Below, in pieces: positions 1 to 7,899 of a DNA stretch of 64,000 nt; position 1 is the stretch's first letter, and each line of letters opens with the position of its first letter. The translations under genes and the position numbers were made by a program. The notes under the pieces were generated by a model that was not told the DNA's origin, did not search any database, and saw only the letters and a program-made list of their open reading frames with translations. Source of the DNA: Yinghuangia elevatio (GTDB taxonomy: Bacteria > Actinomycetota > Actinomycetes > Streptomycetales > Streptomycetaceae); NCBI RefSeq assembly GCF_040649515.1, contig NZ_JBEZFP010000022.1:21037-85036 (forward strand), given 5' to 3'.

Positions 1-2
1 AG

Positions 3-746
3 GTCTCGATCTTCCTGTGCAACAAGTCCGACCCCAAGAAGGACGGTTGCGCCAACGGCGAGGTCACGAACGTCGATCGCGATGCCATCAAGGCCGACCT
101 CGACAAGATGCCCGAGGTCAAGACGATCTACTACGAGAGCAAGCAGGACGCGTTCAAGCACTTCAAGGAGCAGAACAAGGACTCGGCGCTGGGCGACACC
201 CTCACGCCCGACCAACTCCCGGAGTCCTTCCGCGTCAAGCTGCACGACCCGACGAAGTTCGAGATCATCTCCAGCGCGTTCAGCAACCGGTCCGGCGTGC
301 ATGACGTGCAGGACCAGAAGAGCCTGCTGAAGCCGTTCTTCGACCTGCTGCGCAGTGCCCAGTACGCGGCCTACGGGATCATGGCGTTCATGCTGGTCGT
401 GGCGGTCCTGCTGATCGTCAACACGGCGCGCGTGTCGGCGTTCAGCCGCCGCCGCGAGACCGGCATCATGCGCCTGGTCGGTGCGTCGAACTTCTACATC
501 CAGGGCCCGTTCATCCTGGAGTCCGCGGTCGCCGGGCTCGCCGGCGCCCTGGTCGCGTCCGGACTCCTGACGCTGGGCTACTACTTCGGCATCAAGAAGG
601 GCCTGGCCGACGCGATCGAGCTGCTCAGCCAGCAGCTCATCGGCTTCGACTCGGTGGTCGCGGTGTTCCCGTGGCTGTTCATCCTCGGGGTCGGCATGTC
701 GGCTATCGCGTCGTTCTTCACGCTGCGGAAGTACCTGAAGGTCTGA
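3..746 (+). CDS. ftsX: Cell-division protein FtsX, C-terminal part (5' end outside window)
   Basis: The reading frame is open from the left edge, so only the last 247 residues are visible. FtsX is the membrane subunit of the FtsE-FtsX ABC-type complex, which passes ATP-driven conformational change to periplasmic or cell-wall hydrolases during division. The visible part starts in the extracellular loop, with a short Cys-bracketed segment near the edge. It continues through three hydrophobic segments at about nt 355-440, 520-590 and 650-725, the usual C-terminal FtsX/MacB permease layout. The next gene is a coiled-coil M23 hydrolase, which fits the known FtsEX role of controlling peptidoglycan hydrolases. 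Assignment rests on the topology and on context (hydrolase, S41 protease, smpB). Confidence 0.9.
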   Translation, partial: VSIFLCNKSDPKKDGCANGEVTNVDRDAIKADLDKMPEVKTIYYESKQDAFKHFKEQNKDSALGDTLTPDQLPESFRVKLHDPTKFEIISSAFSNRSGVHDVQDQKSLLKPFFDLLRSAQYAAYGIMAFMLVVAVLLIVNTARVSAFSRRRETGIMRLVGASNFYIQGPFILESAVAGLAGALVASGLLTLGYYFGIKKGLADAIELLSQQLIGFDSVVAVFPWLFILGVGMSAIASFFTLRKYLKV

Positions 747-938
747 TGGCGTTCGCCTGCCGCGGTGCGCGAGGCCTCGTCCGGCGGCGCCGCGGTAGGC
801 CGTACGAGTGCCATATCAAGTGAAAAGTGGGTTATATGGCGTACTTGGGCCGTAACGCCTGATACCTGTGGGACCGAGGTTGTCTGAACGGCCGGTCGTC
901 CGACCGGCCGCCGGTCCCGCAGGCAGGAGGCGACGCCC

Positions 939-2198
939 ATGCGCCCCACGCACAGTCGGCGGCTCGGCCTCCTCGCCTTGGTCGCCGCCACCGCGGCGGC
1001 CATCGGCTGGGGCACCGCACATGCCGACGACGACCCGCGCGACGACAAGAAGCGCGTCGACGCGCAGGTGCGCGACGTCCGCGCGGACCTCGACGGGTCG
1101 GCGAGCCGCCTGGCCGCGGCGGAGACCGCGTACGCCGAGGCCAACACCCGCATGCCGGCCGCCCAGGCCGCGCTGGCCGAGGCCCGCCGCAAGCTGGACG
1201 CCGCGCGCGTGCAGGACACCGACACCCGGCGGCGCCTGGAAATCGCCGTCGAGGACGAGGCCCGCGCGCAGGCGCAGTTGCGCGACATCGAGTCGGCGAT
1301 GACCGAGATGCGCGAGGAACTCGGGCGCGTGGCGCGGCGCGCGTACCAGCAGGGATCGCTGACCCAGCTCTCGGTGATCATGAAGGCCGAGACGCCCGCG
1401 CAGCTCATCGGCCGGCTGGAGGGCTTCCGTTCGGTGCTGCGCGCCGACGAGGAGACGCTCGACCGGCTCGGCCAGGTGCACCGCGAGACCGACGGGCAGC
1501 AGAAGGAACTCGCCCGCGCGCGCGACCGGGTCCGCAGCGAGCAGGAGGCCGCGGCCGCACAACTGGCCAAGGTGACCGCGCTCGAAAAGGAGGCCGTGGC
1601 CGCCAACGCCGCCGTCGAACGCCTGGTCGAGCAGCGCCGCGGCGCCCTGGCCACGGCCCAGGCCGAGAAGGCCGCCGACCAGCAGCGGTACCAGGCGCTG
1701 GTGGTCGAACAGCGCCGGCTCACCGAGCTCGTCAACCGGTTCAACGCGCCGTCGCCGTCGCGCGCCGCCACCGGCGGCGTCGGCGGGGTGGGCCGCGGAC
1801 AGGGCGGCGCACTGTCCTATCCGGTCGACGCGGACGTGACCTCGGGCTTCGGGATGCGCTTCCACCCGATCCTCGAGTACGTGAAGCTGCACAGCGGCAC
1901 CGACTTCGGCGCGGCCGAGGGCACCCCGGTACGCGCGGCACGCGAGGGCACGGTGATCGCCGCGGGCTACAACCCGGCGTACGGCTACCGCGTCGTGGTC
2001 TCGCACGGCCGGGTCGGCGGCGTCGCACTGACCACGACCTACAACCACCTCTCGCGCGTCGACGTGGCCGAAGGCGAACGCCTGCGCCGCGGCGGCACGG
2101 TCGGCCTGGTCGGCAACACCGGCTATTCGACCGGCGCGCACCTGCACTTCGAGGTCCTGGTGGACGGCGAGTTCGCCGATCCGCTCACCTGGTTGTGA
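939..2198 (+). CDS. Secreted coiled-coil M23 (LytM) peptidoglycan endopeptidase
   Basis: This 419-residue protein has a signal peptide (residues 1-30, ending in Ala-His-Ala), a long Ala/Glu/Arg-rich coiled coil (about 35-265), a Gly-rich linker and a C-terminal LytM domain (about 292-419). The zinc site is complete: H318 and D322 in LHSGTD, H370, and H401/H403 in HLHFEV, so it should be an active endopeptidase, unlike E. coli EnvC whose LytM domain is degenerate. The ATG follows an AGGAGG ribosome-binding site. The coiled-coil plus LytM plan is that of FtsEX-controlled division hydrolases and ftsX is directly upstream. The 192-base gap suggests it may also have its own promoter. The family assignment is firm; FtsEX control is inferred. 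Confidence 0.93.
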   Translation: MRPTHSRRLGLLALVAATAAAIGWGTAHADDDPRDDKKRVDAQVRDVRADLDGSASRLAAAETAYAEANTRMPAAQAALAEARRKLDAARVQDTDTRRRLEIAVEDEARAQAQLRDIESAMTEMREELGRVARRAYQQGSLTQLSVIMKAETPAQLIGRLEGFRSVLRADEETLDRLGQVHRETDGQQKELARARDRVRSEQEAAAAQLAKVTALEKEAVAANAAVERLVEQRRGALATAQAEKAADQQRYQALVVEQRRLTELVNRFNAPSPSRAATGGVGGVGRGQGGALSYPVDADVTSGFGMRFHPILEYVKLHSGTDFGAAEGTPVRAAREGTVIAAGYNPAYGYRVVVSHGRVGGVALTTTYNHLSRVDVAEGERLRRGGTVGLVGNTGYSTGAHLHFEVLVDGEFADPLTWL

Positions 2199-2269
2199 CA
2201 CGTACCTGAGCGGCACACAGGCATCATCCACATATCCACAGGCTGACCTTGCGTCGTCTTGCGCTGCTT

Positions 2270-2275
2270 TATGCT
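2270..2275 (+). promoter_or_regulatory. Predicted -10 element of a leaderless promoter (S41 protease)
   Basis: TATGCT ends six bases before ATG 2282. A -10 box in this position puts the transcription start at or next to the start codon. No clear -35 is visible. Inferred from spacing only. Confidence 0.5.
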
Positions 2276-2281
2276 CCCGAC

Positions 2282-3469
2282 ATGACGTCCGGTCGGGTAC
2301 GCCGCAGGGCCGCTCTCGCCCTGGCCTTCGGCGCTGCCCTCACGACCGGCGCGGCGACGGGCGCCTGGGACGGCGTGGGCATTCCCGGCCCGCGCCCCGC
2401 GGAGGCACGTCCGCGCGTACCCCAGCAGTTACCGCCGACGCAGCAGCCGACGCAGGCGCCGCGGGGGGCACCCGCCGGCGGCGCACTCGACGGCGCCGAC
2501 CTCGACGCCGACCACGCGCAGGGCCTGCTCGCCGTGCTGGACGACCGCTGGGCCGCGTACTACCCGCCCGGCACCGCCGCGGACCACCGCGAGCGCGTCG
2601 ACGGCACCTTCCCCGGCGTCGGGCTGACCGTCCGTCAGGCCGAGGGCGCGGTGCACATCACGTACGTCACCCCCGGCGGCCCCGCGAACCGCGCCGGGCT
2701 GGTCGCGGGGGACACCCTCGCGGCCGTCGACTCCGTCCCCGCCGCCGAGTTGGGGGTCGCCGGAGTGGTCGCCCGACTGCGCGGACCGGTCGGGACGACC
2801 GTCACCCTCACCGTCGCCTCCGGCGGGCCGCCGCGGGAAGTCGTCGTCACGCGCGAGCTGCTCACCGGCGCGGACGTCAGGGTCGAGCCGCTCGACGCGG
2901 CCGGCACCCCTGTCCCGGTGGACGGCCTGGTCCGGATCCGCGTCGCCGGGTTCGGGCGCGGCACCGCCGACCAGGTGCGCACCGCACTGGCCGCGAAGCC
3001 CGCCGGAGTGCTGCTCGACCTGCGCGGCAACCCCGGCGGCCTGATCGACGAGGCCGCCTCCGTCGCCTCCGCGTTCCTGCGCCCCGGGCCGGTGGTCGGC
3101 TACGACGACGGTTCGGGCGTACGCCGCGAGCTGGGTGCCGCCGCCCCGCCCGGCGACACCGCCACCCCGGTCGTCGTGCTGGTGGACGGCGGCAGCGCGA
3201 GCGCCGCGGAGGTGGTCGCCGCCGCGCTGCGGGACCGCGGCCGGGCGGTCGTGGTGGGGTCGACGACGTACGGCAAGGGCTCGGTGCAGGCCCCCACCGT
3301 CCTGGCCGACGGCGGCGTCCTCGAACTGACCGTGGGCGGCTGGTACTCGCCGGACGGCCGCAGCGTCGAGGGCCGCGGGGTGGCCCCGGACATCCCGGCG
3401 CCGTCCGAGGCCGCCGATGCCCGGGCCCGCGAGGTCCTCGCCGACCTCGCCGAGGCACGCGGCAGCTGA
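2282..3469 (+). CDS. S41 family carboxy-terminal processing protease with PDZ domain
   Basis: This 395-residue exported serine protease of the CtpA/Tsp type cleaves proteins from the C-terminal side outside the membrane. After a signal peptide or anchor (about 8-29) and a Pro-rich linker come a PDZ domain (about 110-180) and the S41 core. The Ser/Lys dyad is S305 in GGSAS and K332 in TYGKGS. I place the start at ATG 2282: TATGCT lies exactly six bases upstream and there is no ribosome-binding site, which fits a leaderless mRNA. A TTG 33 bases upstream is in frame but would sit inside the promoter. Neighbours are the M23 hydrolase and smpB. Confidence 0.9.
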   Translation: MTSGRVRRRAALALAFGAALTTGAATGAWDGVGIPGPRPAEARPRVPQQLPPTQQPTQAPRGAPAGGALDGADLDADHAQGLLAVLDDRWAAYYPPGTAADHRERVDGTFPGVGLTVRQAEGAVHITYVTPGGPANRAGLVAGDTLAAVDSVPAAELGVAGVVARLRGPVGTTVTLTVASGGPPREVVVTRELLTGADVRVEPLDAAGTPVPVDGLVRIRVAGFGRGTADQVRTALAAKPAGVLLDLRGNPGGLIDEAASVASAFLRPGPVVGYDDGSGVRRELGAAAPPGDTATPVVVLVDGGSASAAEVVAAALRDRGRAVVVGSTTYGKGSVQAPTVLADGGVLELTVGGWYSPDGRSVEGRGVAPDIPAPSEAADARAREVLADLAEARGS

Positions 3470-3591
3470 ACCGCGCCGGCCGGCCCCGCGCCGACCTGGG
3501 CCGCGCCACCCGGGTTGCGCCACCCGCGCCGCGCCGCCGACGCGCAACCCCGTGGATCGCGGGCCGTCCGATGGGCGACAATGCGGAGACC

Positions 3592-4131
3592 ATGGCGAAG
3601 AGACCAACCATCGTTCAGATGCCTGGGAAGCCGACCAAGTCGAAGAAGGCGCAGGCGGCCCCCAAGCGCAAGATGATCGCGCAGAACAAGAAGGCGCGGC
3701 ACGACTACCACATCGACGACACCATCGAGTGCGGCGTGGTGCTGACCGGGCCCGAGGTGAAGTCGTTGCGGCAGGGCCGGGCCTCGCTCGTCGACGGATT
3801 CGCGACCGTCGACAACCACGAGGTGTGGATGCGCAACGCGCACATCCCCGAATATCTGGAGGCCACCTGGAACAATTCCGCGCCGCGCCGGCCGCGGAAG
3901 CTCCTGCTGCACCGCGACGAGATCGCCAAGCTGGAGAACAAGCTCAACGACTCCGGCACCACGCTGGTCCCGCTGAGCATCTACTTCAACGAGGACGGCC
4001 GGGTGAAGGTCGAACTGGCGCTCGCCCGCGGCAAGAAGCTCTACGACAAGCGCCAGACGCTCATCGAGAAGCAGGGCCAGCGCGAGGCGCAGCGGGCGAT
4101 GAGCGCCGCCATCCGGCGCCAGACGCAGTGA
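3592..4131 (+). CDS. smpB: SsrA-binding protein SmpB
   Basis: This 179-residue protein binds tmRNA and carries it into the A site of stalled ribosomes for trans-translation. The hallmark segment IAQNKKARHDYHIDDT is present, followed by the TGPEVKSLRQG core. The basic C-terminal tail (about the last 30 residues) is the part known to mimic the codon-anticodon helix. An ATG 21 bases upstream is also in frame, but ATG 3592 matches usual SmpB starts. It carries a Lys-rich N-terminal extension of about 25 residues. The tmRNA gene follows about 180 bases downstream on the same strand, the classic smpB-ssrA arrangement. Confidence 0.97.
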   Translation: MAKRPTIVQMPGKPTKSKKAQAAPKRKMIAQNKKARHDYHIDDTIECGVVLTGPEVKSLRQGRASLVDGFATVDNHEVWMRNAHIPEYLEATWNNSAPRRPRKLLLHRDEIAKLENKLNDSGTTLVPLSIYFNEDGRVKVELALARGKKLYDKRQTLIEKQGQREAQRAMSAAIRRQTQ

Positions 4132-4203
4132 CACCCGTCGTCGTTTGCACGGACCTGGTCGCCGCACCGTTCCGGGGTCCCGCGCCGACGCGGGGGAATG
4201 AAG

Positions 4204-4233
4204 TGGACCGCCGCCGGGGTTGTTCCGTACGAT
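4204..4233 (+). promoter_or_regulatory. Predicted ssrA promoter
   Basis: TGGACC (4204-4209), an 18-base spacer and TACGAT (4228-4233) resemble a housekeeping-sigma promoter. It would start transcription about 70 bases before the mature tmRNA 5' end, which RNase P normally trims. Inferred from consensus only. Confidence 0.45.
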
Positions 4234-4311
4234 GACACCGGCCGCCGGGCTCAGGCAGTACGCCCGCGCGACCGTCGAGCGACAGTTTGACCGCCGCTTG
4301 AAAACTCAACA

Positions 4312-4676
4312 GGGGGTGATCGGTTTCGACTGGAGATGTCGGAGCAGAGGAAGCGAGCCGAGGAAGCGGCAATGATCTCGTTAACCACATGCCGAAACCA
4401 ATAATCGCCGATAACAAGCGCGATTCCTTCGCCCTCGCCGCCTGAGCGAGTTTCGAAGGTGTCAGACCGGGCGCGTCCCCGTCCCGGATCCTGGCATAAT
4501 CAAGGGGACTCCACCGCACTGCCCGGTTACGGGGTAATGCGGAAAATCAAACAGTAACTGGGCCCGTCGGCAACTTGTCCGCGTGATTGCCGGGGCCGAG
4601 AAAAGCACAGCGGACTGCGCTCGGAGAAGCTCTGGTCTCGCACTTCAGGACGCGGGTTCAATTCCCGCCACCTCCA
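4312..4676 (+). ncRNA. ssrA: Transfer-messenger RNA (tmRNA)
   Basis: The alanine-tRNA-like ends are visible: the 5' strand GGGGGTG pairs with the 3' strand CACCTCC, keeping the G3-U70 pair that identifies alanine tRNA, and the T arm is GCGGG-TTCAATT-CCCGC (4652-4668). The conserved 5' segment GATCGGTTTCGACTGG follows the acceptor strand. The tag reading frame runs from GCC at 4407 to TGA at 4443-4445 and encodes ADNKRDSFALAA, ending in the ALAA degron typical of actinobacteria. The terminal CCA is not fully encoded (ACCC follows), as for many actinobacterial tRNA genes. smpB is just upstream. Confidence 0.96.
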
Positions 4677-4685
4677 CCCCTTTTG

Positions 4686-4728
4686 CGACGAAGGCCCGGC
4701 ACACGCCACGTGTGCCGGGCCTTCGTCG
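4686..4728 (+). terminator. Rho-independent terminator of ssrA
   Basis: An 18-bp perfect stem (4687-4704 with 4710-4727, extendable by one pair) encloses a 5-base loop and is followed by GTT. It lies 10 bases past the tmRNA end, before the convergent KTSC gene. Confidence 0.85.
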
Positions 4729-4818
4729 TTCCCCCGGGGCGCGGTGGGCGCCGCGGGTGAGGCCGTGCCCCGTGGCACGCACCGTCCCCGTGGCATACGT
4801 CGCGCTTGCCGCCCCCGC

Positions 4819-5043
4819 TCACGCGGACGCCGCACGCACCCTTCGGCAGCGGAACACCGGCTTCACGTACGCGTTCATGTGGCGCCCCAGGCTGGGCGCG
4901 GCCATGAGCGCGAGATGCACTGCCGGCGGAACGGCGAAGTACTGGTACACCGCCCCGTTTCTGTACTCGACCTCCAGGATCCGCCCGGCTTCGTCGTAGC
5001 CGACGGCGGCAAGGCTGGACGAACGGACCCGGACGCGGCGCAT
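4819..5043 (-). CDS. KTSC domain-containing protein
   Basis: This 74-residue protein consists almost wholly of a KTSC domain, named for its likeness to the C-terminal part of some lysyl-tRNA synthetases. It shows the family pattern VRSSSLAAVGYD, then LEVEYRNGAVYQY, then APSLGRHMNAYVK. The biochemical role of stand-alone KTSC proteins is not established. It starts 14 bases before the end of the sugar-kinase frame, so it is probably the last gene of the epimerase-kinase operon, although a functional link to sugar metabolism is not obvious. Confidence 0.75.
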   Translation of the reverse strand: MRRVRVRSSSLAAVGYDEAGRILEVEYRNGAVYQYFAVPPAVHLALMAAPSLGRHMNAYVKPVFRCRRVRAASA

Positions 5044-5057
5044 GCGTCCAGCCTCGG

Positions 5058-6071
5058 TCAGACCAGGCTTTCCCGCCACGCGTCCAGTTCCGCCGCGGTC
5101 GGCGGGTCGGCGCCCTCCCGGGTGCAGGTGTACGCGGCGGCCGCTGCCGCGTACTCGGTGATCCGCCGCAGATCGTCCGGCGTGACCGTGCGCAGCGCCC
5201 CCACGCGGTCCCCGCCCAGCAGACCGCGCGTGTCCAGGGCGTGCAGCAGCGCGCCCATGAAGGCGTCGCCCGCGCCGACGGTGTCGGCGACCTCGACCTC
5301 GGGGGCGGCCACCGCGATCGCCTGGTGCTCCATCACCGCCGTGGCGCCGTCCGCGCCCTGCGTGACGACGACCAGGGCCGGCCCCGAGTCCCGCCACAGG
5401 CGCGCCGCCTCGACCGGGTCGAGATCGGGGTAGAGGTGCAGCATGTCCTCGTCGCTGGCCTTGACGACGTCGCAGAGCGGGACGAGGGCCTCCAGGCGGC
5501 GGCGTACCGCGGCCAGGTCGCCGGAGATGTCCGGGCGTACGTTCGGATCCAGCGTCAGCGTCACCGCCCCGCGCGCGTGCTCGCGCAGCACCATGCGCAG
5601 CAGCGCCGCACCGCCCGGGTAGAGGTGCAGCGCGACCGAGCCGACGTGCAGCGCGCGGACGTCCGCGCCGAGCGGGTCGGGGAGTTCCGCGCCCGTCCAC
5701 TGCCCGTCGGCCGTGCCGGTGAACCAGAAGTCGTAGGACGCGCGCCGGTGTTCGTCGAAGGACACGACCGCGAGGCTGGACGGCTCCGAGGCGTCGACGA
5801 GGTAGCGCGGCGAGACGCCGCCGGCGGCCAGGCGCTCGCGTACGCGGCGGCCGAACGCGTCGGCGCCGATCCGTGCGACGAGCGCCGCCGAAGTCCCCAG
5901 CCGTGCCGCCGCGATCGCGATGTTGGCCGGGCTGCCGCCGACAAGTGCCCGGTAGGAGTCGGGGGTTCCGTCGACCGGGACCAGGTCGACGACGTTCTCG
6001 CCCGCGACCGCGAGGGTGGCCGGCCCGTCGCCCGCGCCCGCGCCGGCCGCCGCAGCCGCATCCGTGCTCAC
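5058..6071 (-). CDS. PfkB-family carbohydrate kinase (probable fructokinase)
   Basis: This 337-residue ribokinase-fold kinase would phosphorylate a sugar using ATP. The two family signatures are present: GGSPANIA (45-52) near the N terminus, and DTVGAGDAFMG (263-273) with catalytic base D269 in the anion hole. The start GTG at 6071 overlaps the stop of the upstream AGE-family gene (GTGA), so the two are translationally coupled. AGE-family enzymes include mannose isomerases that make fructose, so fructose is the most natural substrate. Other PfkB substrates such as tagatose or 2-keto-3-deoxygluconate cannot be excluded. Confidence 0.88.
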   Translation of the reverse strand: MSTDAAAAAGAGAGDGPATLAVAGENVVDLVPVDGTPDSYRALVGGSPANIAIAAARLGTSAALVARIGADAFGRRVRERLAAGGVSPRYLVDASEPSSLAVVSFDEHRRASYDFWFTGTADGQWTGAELPDPLGADVRALHVGSVALHLYPGGAALLRMVLREHARGAVTLTLDPNVRPDISGDLAAVRRRLEALVPLCDVVKASDEDMLHLYPDLDPVEAARLWRDSGPALVVVTQGADGATAVMEHQAIAVAAPEVEVADTVGAGDAFMGALLHALDTRGLLGGDRVGALRTVTPDDLRRITEYAAAAAAYTCTREGADPPTAAELDAWRESLV

Positions 6072-7336
6072 GAGGCGCCGTCCAGCCGTGCGCGCAGCGC
6101 CGCCGCCGCGGTGGGGGCGAGCCCCAACTGCGGGAGCAGCGTGGCCTGATACGCGTGGTAGATGTCCGGCTTCCCGGACCACACGGTCGACGACGGCCGG
6201 TTCCCCGGGTCCAACTCGTGGTGCCAACTCCCGTGGCGGGTATCGACGATGTGTTCCGCGGCGTAGTCCCACCACACCCGGTACCAGTGCTCGTACACCA
6301 GATCGCCGGTCCGGCGGTGCAGCGCCGCCGCGGCCGCGATCGCCTCCGCGACCACCCAGTGCATGCGTTCGCGCACGACGGGCCGCCCTTCGCCGTCGAT
6401 CGTGTAGACGAACCCCGGGCGCCCGTCGCGGTTCCACGCGGCGCCGACCGCGACGACGAACAGCCACCGCGCGGCGTCCGCGAGCCAGTCGGGCGGGTCG
6501 GGCAGCGCGGCCTCCAGGTTGAGCAGCAGGCGGGCCCATTCCAGCGAGTGGCCGGGGGTCGTGCCGTACGGCCGGAACGCGTCGTCCTTCGCGTCCTCGT
6601 TGTAGTCGGGCAGGATGCGCCCGTTCGGGGCGAAGTGCTCCGGCACCCGCCACCACTGCGCCCGCGCGACCTGGTGCACGAAGAACTCCGCGATGCGCAG
6701 CGCCCGGGTACGCCACACCCCGTCACCGGTCGCGTCGGCCGCCGCGAGGAACGCCTCGACGGCGTGCATGTTGGCGTTGGCCCCGAGGTACGCCTCCGGC
6801 TCGGTCCACGCCCGGTCGAACGACTCGCGCACCCAACCGCGCTCGTCGTCCCAGAAGCGCCGCTCGAACACGGCCGCGGCTTCGGCGAGGAGCCCCTTCG
6901 CGCCGGGGCGGCCGGCGAGTGCGAGGCTCGACGCGGCGAGGAGCACAAAAGCGTGCCCGTACGCCTCTTTGCGGCCCTCCTGCGGCCCGTCGCCGACCGG
7001 GATGGCCGGATACCACCCCCCGTGCTCCGCGTCGCGCAGCGGCCCGCTCAAGGCCGCGAGGCCGTGGTCGGCGAGCGGACCCGCGCCCGGTACGCCGCGC
7101 AGGTGCGCGAGGGCGAACACGTGTGCCATGCGCGTGGTGATCCACAACTGCACGCCTCGGGCGGGGTCGGGGACGCCGTCGCCGTCGAGCCAGGCGAACC
7201 CGCCGCGCGGATCGCGCGCCGCCGCCCCGAAGCGGAGCAGGCGCCCGGCCTCGGCGTCCAGCCAGTCGCGGTGCGTGGCCAGGGCGACCCAGGAGCCGTC
7301 GCGCGAGCCGTGGTGTGAGGCGTTCATCGCCACCAT
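6068..7336 (-). CDS. AGE-family sugar epimerase/isomerase
   Basis: This 422-residue protein belongs to the N-acylglucosamine 2-epimerase superfamily of (alpha/alpha)6-barrel enzymes, which includes mannose isomerases and cellobiose epimerases. Family-type segments include the N-terminal SWVALATHRDWLDAE region, RFWDDERGW and NANMHAVEAFL (a His of the catalytic centre), EFFVHQVARAQWW and HSLEWARLLL. Start is uncertain between ATG 7336 and ATG 7327. It is coupled by overlap to a sugar kinase, suggesting conversion of an aldose such as mannose into a ketose and phosphorylation of the product. Exact substrate is not readable from sequence. Confidence 0.85.
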   Translation of the reverse strand: MVAMNASHHGSRDGSWVALATHRDWLDAEAGRLLRFGAAARDPRGGFAWLDGDGVPDPARGVQLWITTRMAHVFALAHLRGVPGAGPLADHGLAALSGPLRDAEHGGWYPAIPVGDGPQEGRKEAYGHAFVLLAASSLALAGRPGAKGLLAEAAAVFERRFWDDERGWVRESFDRAWTEPEAYLGANANMHAVEAFLAAADATGDGVWRTRALRIAEFFVHQVARAQWWRVPEHFAPNGRILPDYNEDAKDDAFRPYGTTPGHSLEWARLLLNLEAALPDPPDWLADAARWLFVVAVGAAWNRDGRPGFVYTIDGEGRPVVRERMHWVVAEAIAAAAALHRRTGDLVYEHWYRVWWDYAAEHIVDTRHGSWHHELDPGNRPSSTVWSGKPDIYHAYQATLLPQLGLAPTAAAALRARLDGAS

Positions 7337-7899
7337 CGTCCCACCGGGCACCCCGTCGGAGAGGGACGTAACGCGCCGGGAAATGCGAACCGGCGGCCCC
7401 GAGGGACCGCCGGTTCCTACGCCTACGACACCGACCCGCCAATGCTCGCCTCTCGGCAAGTGGTCCCTCGTAGGGACTAATGGTTGGGCCCGGGGGCTTG
7501 GATCGAGCCGGTGCCATGAACAGAGTAACCGACCTCGCGGCGTGCGGAAGAAGGATGCGGATCACAGTTTGCGGGGCTCCGGCGGCAGGGTAGCCGCGCA
7601 TATTCCGCCGCCCGGGCGAGGCGCGCGACGCGGGTGCGACACGGGTTCGGCGCGCCTTCGGGGTGGCTTCGACACCGTGTTCGACACGGGCGTTCGACAC
7701 GGTGCTCGACGTGGTTCCACGGGCGGTCCGCACGCGTCGTCGGCGGGCAGGCGTCGCGTATACGCGGGGTGCACGCACGGTTGCACATAGGCCGCACTCT
7801 CGGTGCGGTGAACCGGCCGGTCGTCGTGCCGGTCCGCGAAGTGAGACGATCGTCTGCGGTGCCGTGCCATGGCACCGCACTCGTTGAGGAGACACCTTC
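7337..7899. other. Divergent intergenic region between AGE-family gene and malic enzyme gene
   Basis: About 560 bases without a convincing gene. It holds a strong hairpin (7387-7416, 10-bp arms), a 15-bp palindrome GTCCCT-CGT-AGGGAC (7463-7477), and a degenerate repeat of TTCGACAC(C/G)G at about 7668-7712. The palindrome half GTCCCT also appears inside the hairpin and near 7366, on the strand read toward the AGE-family gene, so these may be operator copies or leader structures for that operon. The malic enzyme promoter must lie in the right half. Confidence 0.6.
7387..7416 (-). promoter_or_regulatory. Hairpin in the 5' leader of the sugar epimerase-kinase operon
   Basis: GAACCGGCGG (7387-7396) pairs perfectly with CCGCCGGTTC (7407-7416) around a 10-base loop that can pair further. 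It lies 51 bases upstream of the AGE-family start codon, so it could be a leader attenuator or an upstream terminator. No T-tract follows, so function is open. Confidence 0.4.

Noticed and set aside
4819..6948. A 709-codon minus-strand frame over the sugar operon
   Set aside because: Only its last 74 codons (the KTSC gene) are real; the rest overlaps two enzyme genes in another frame.
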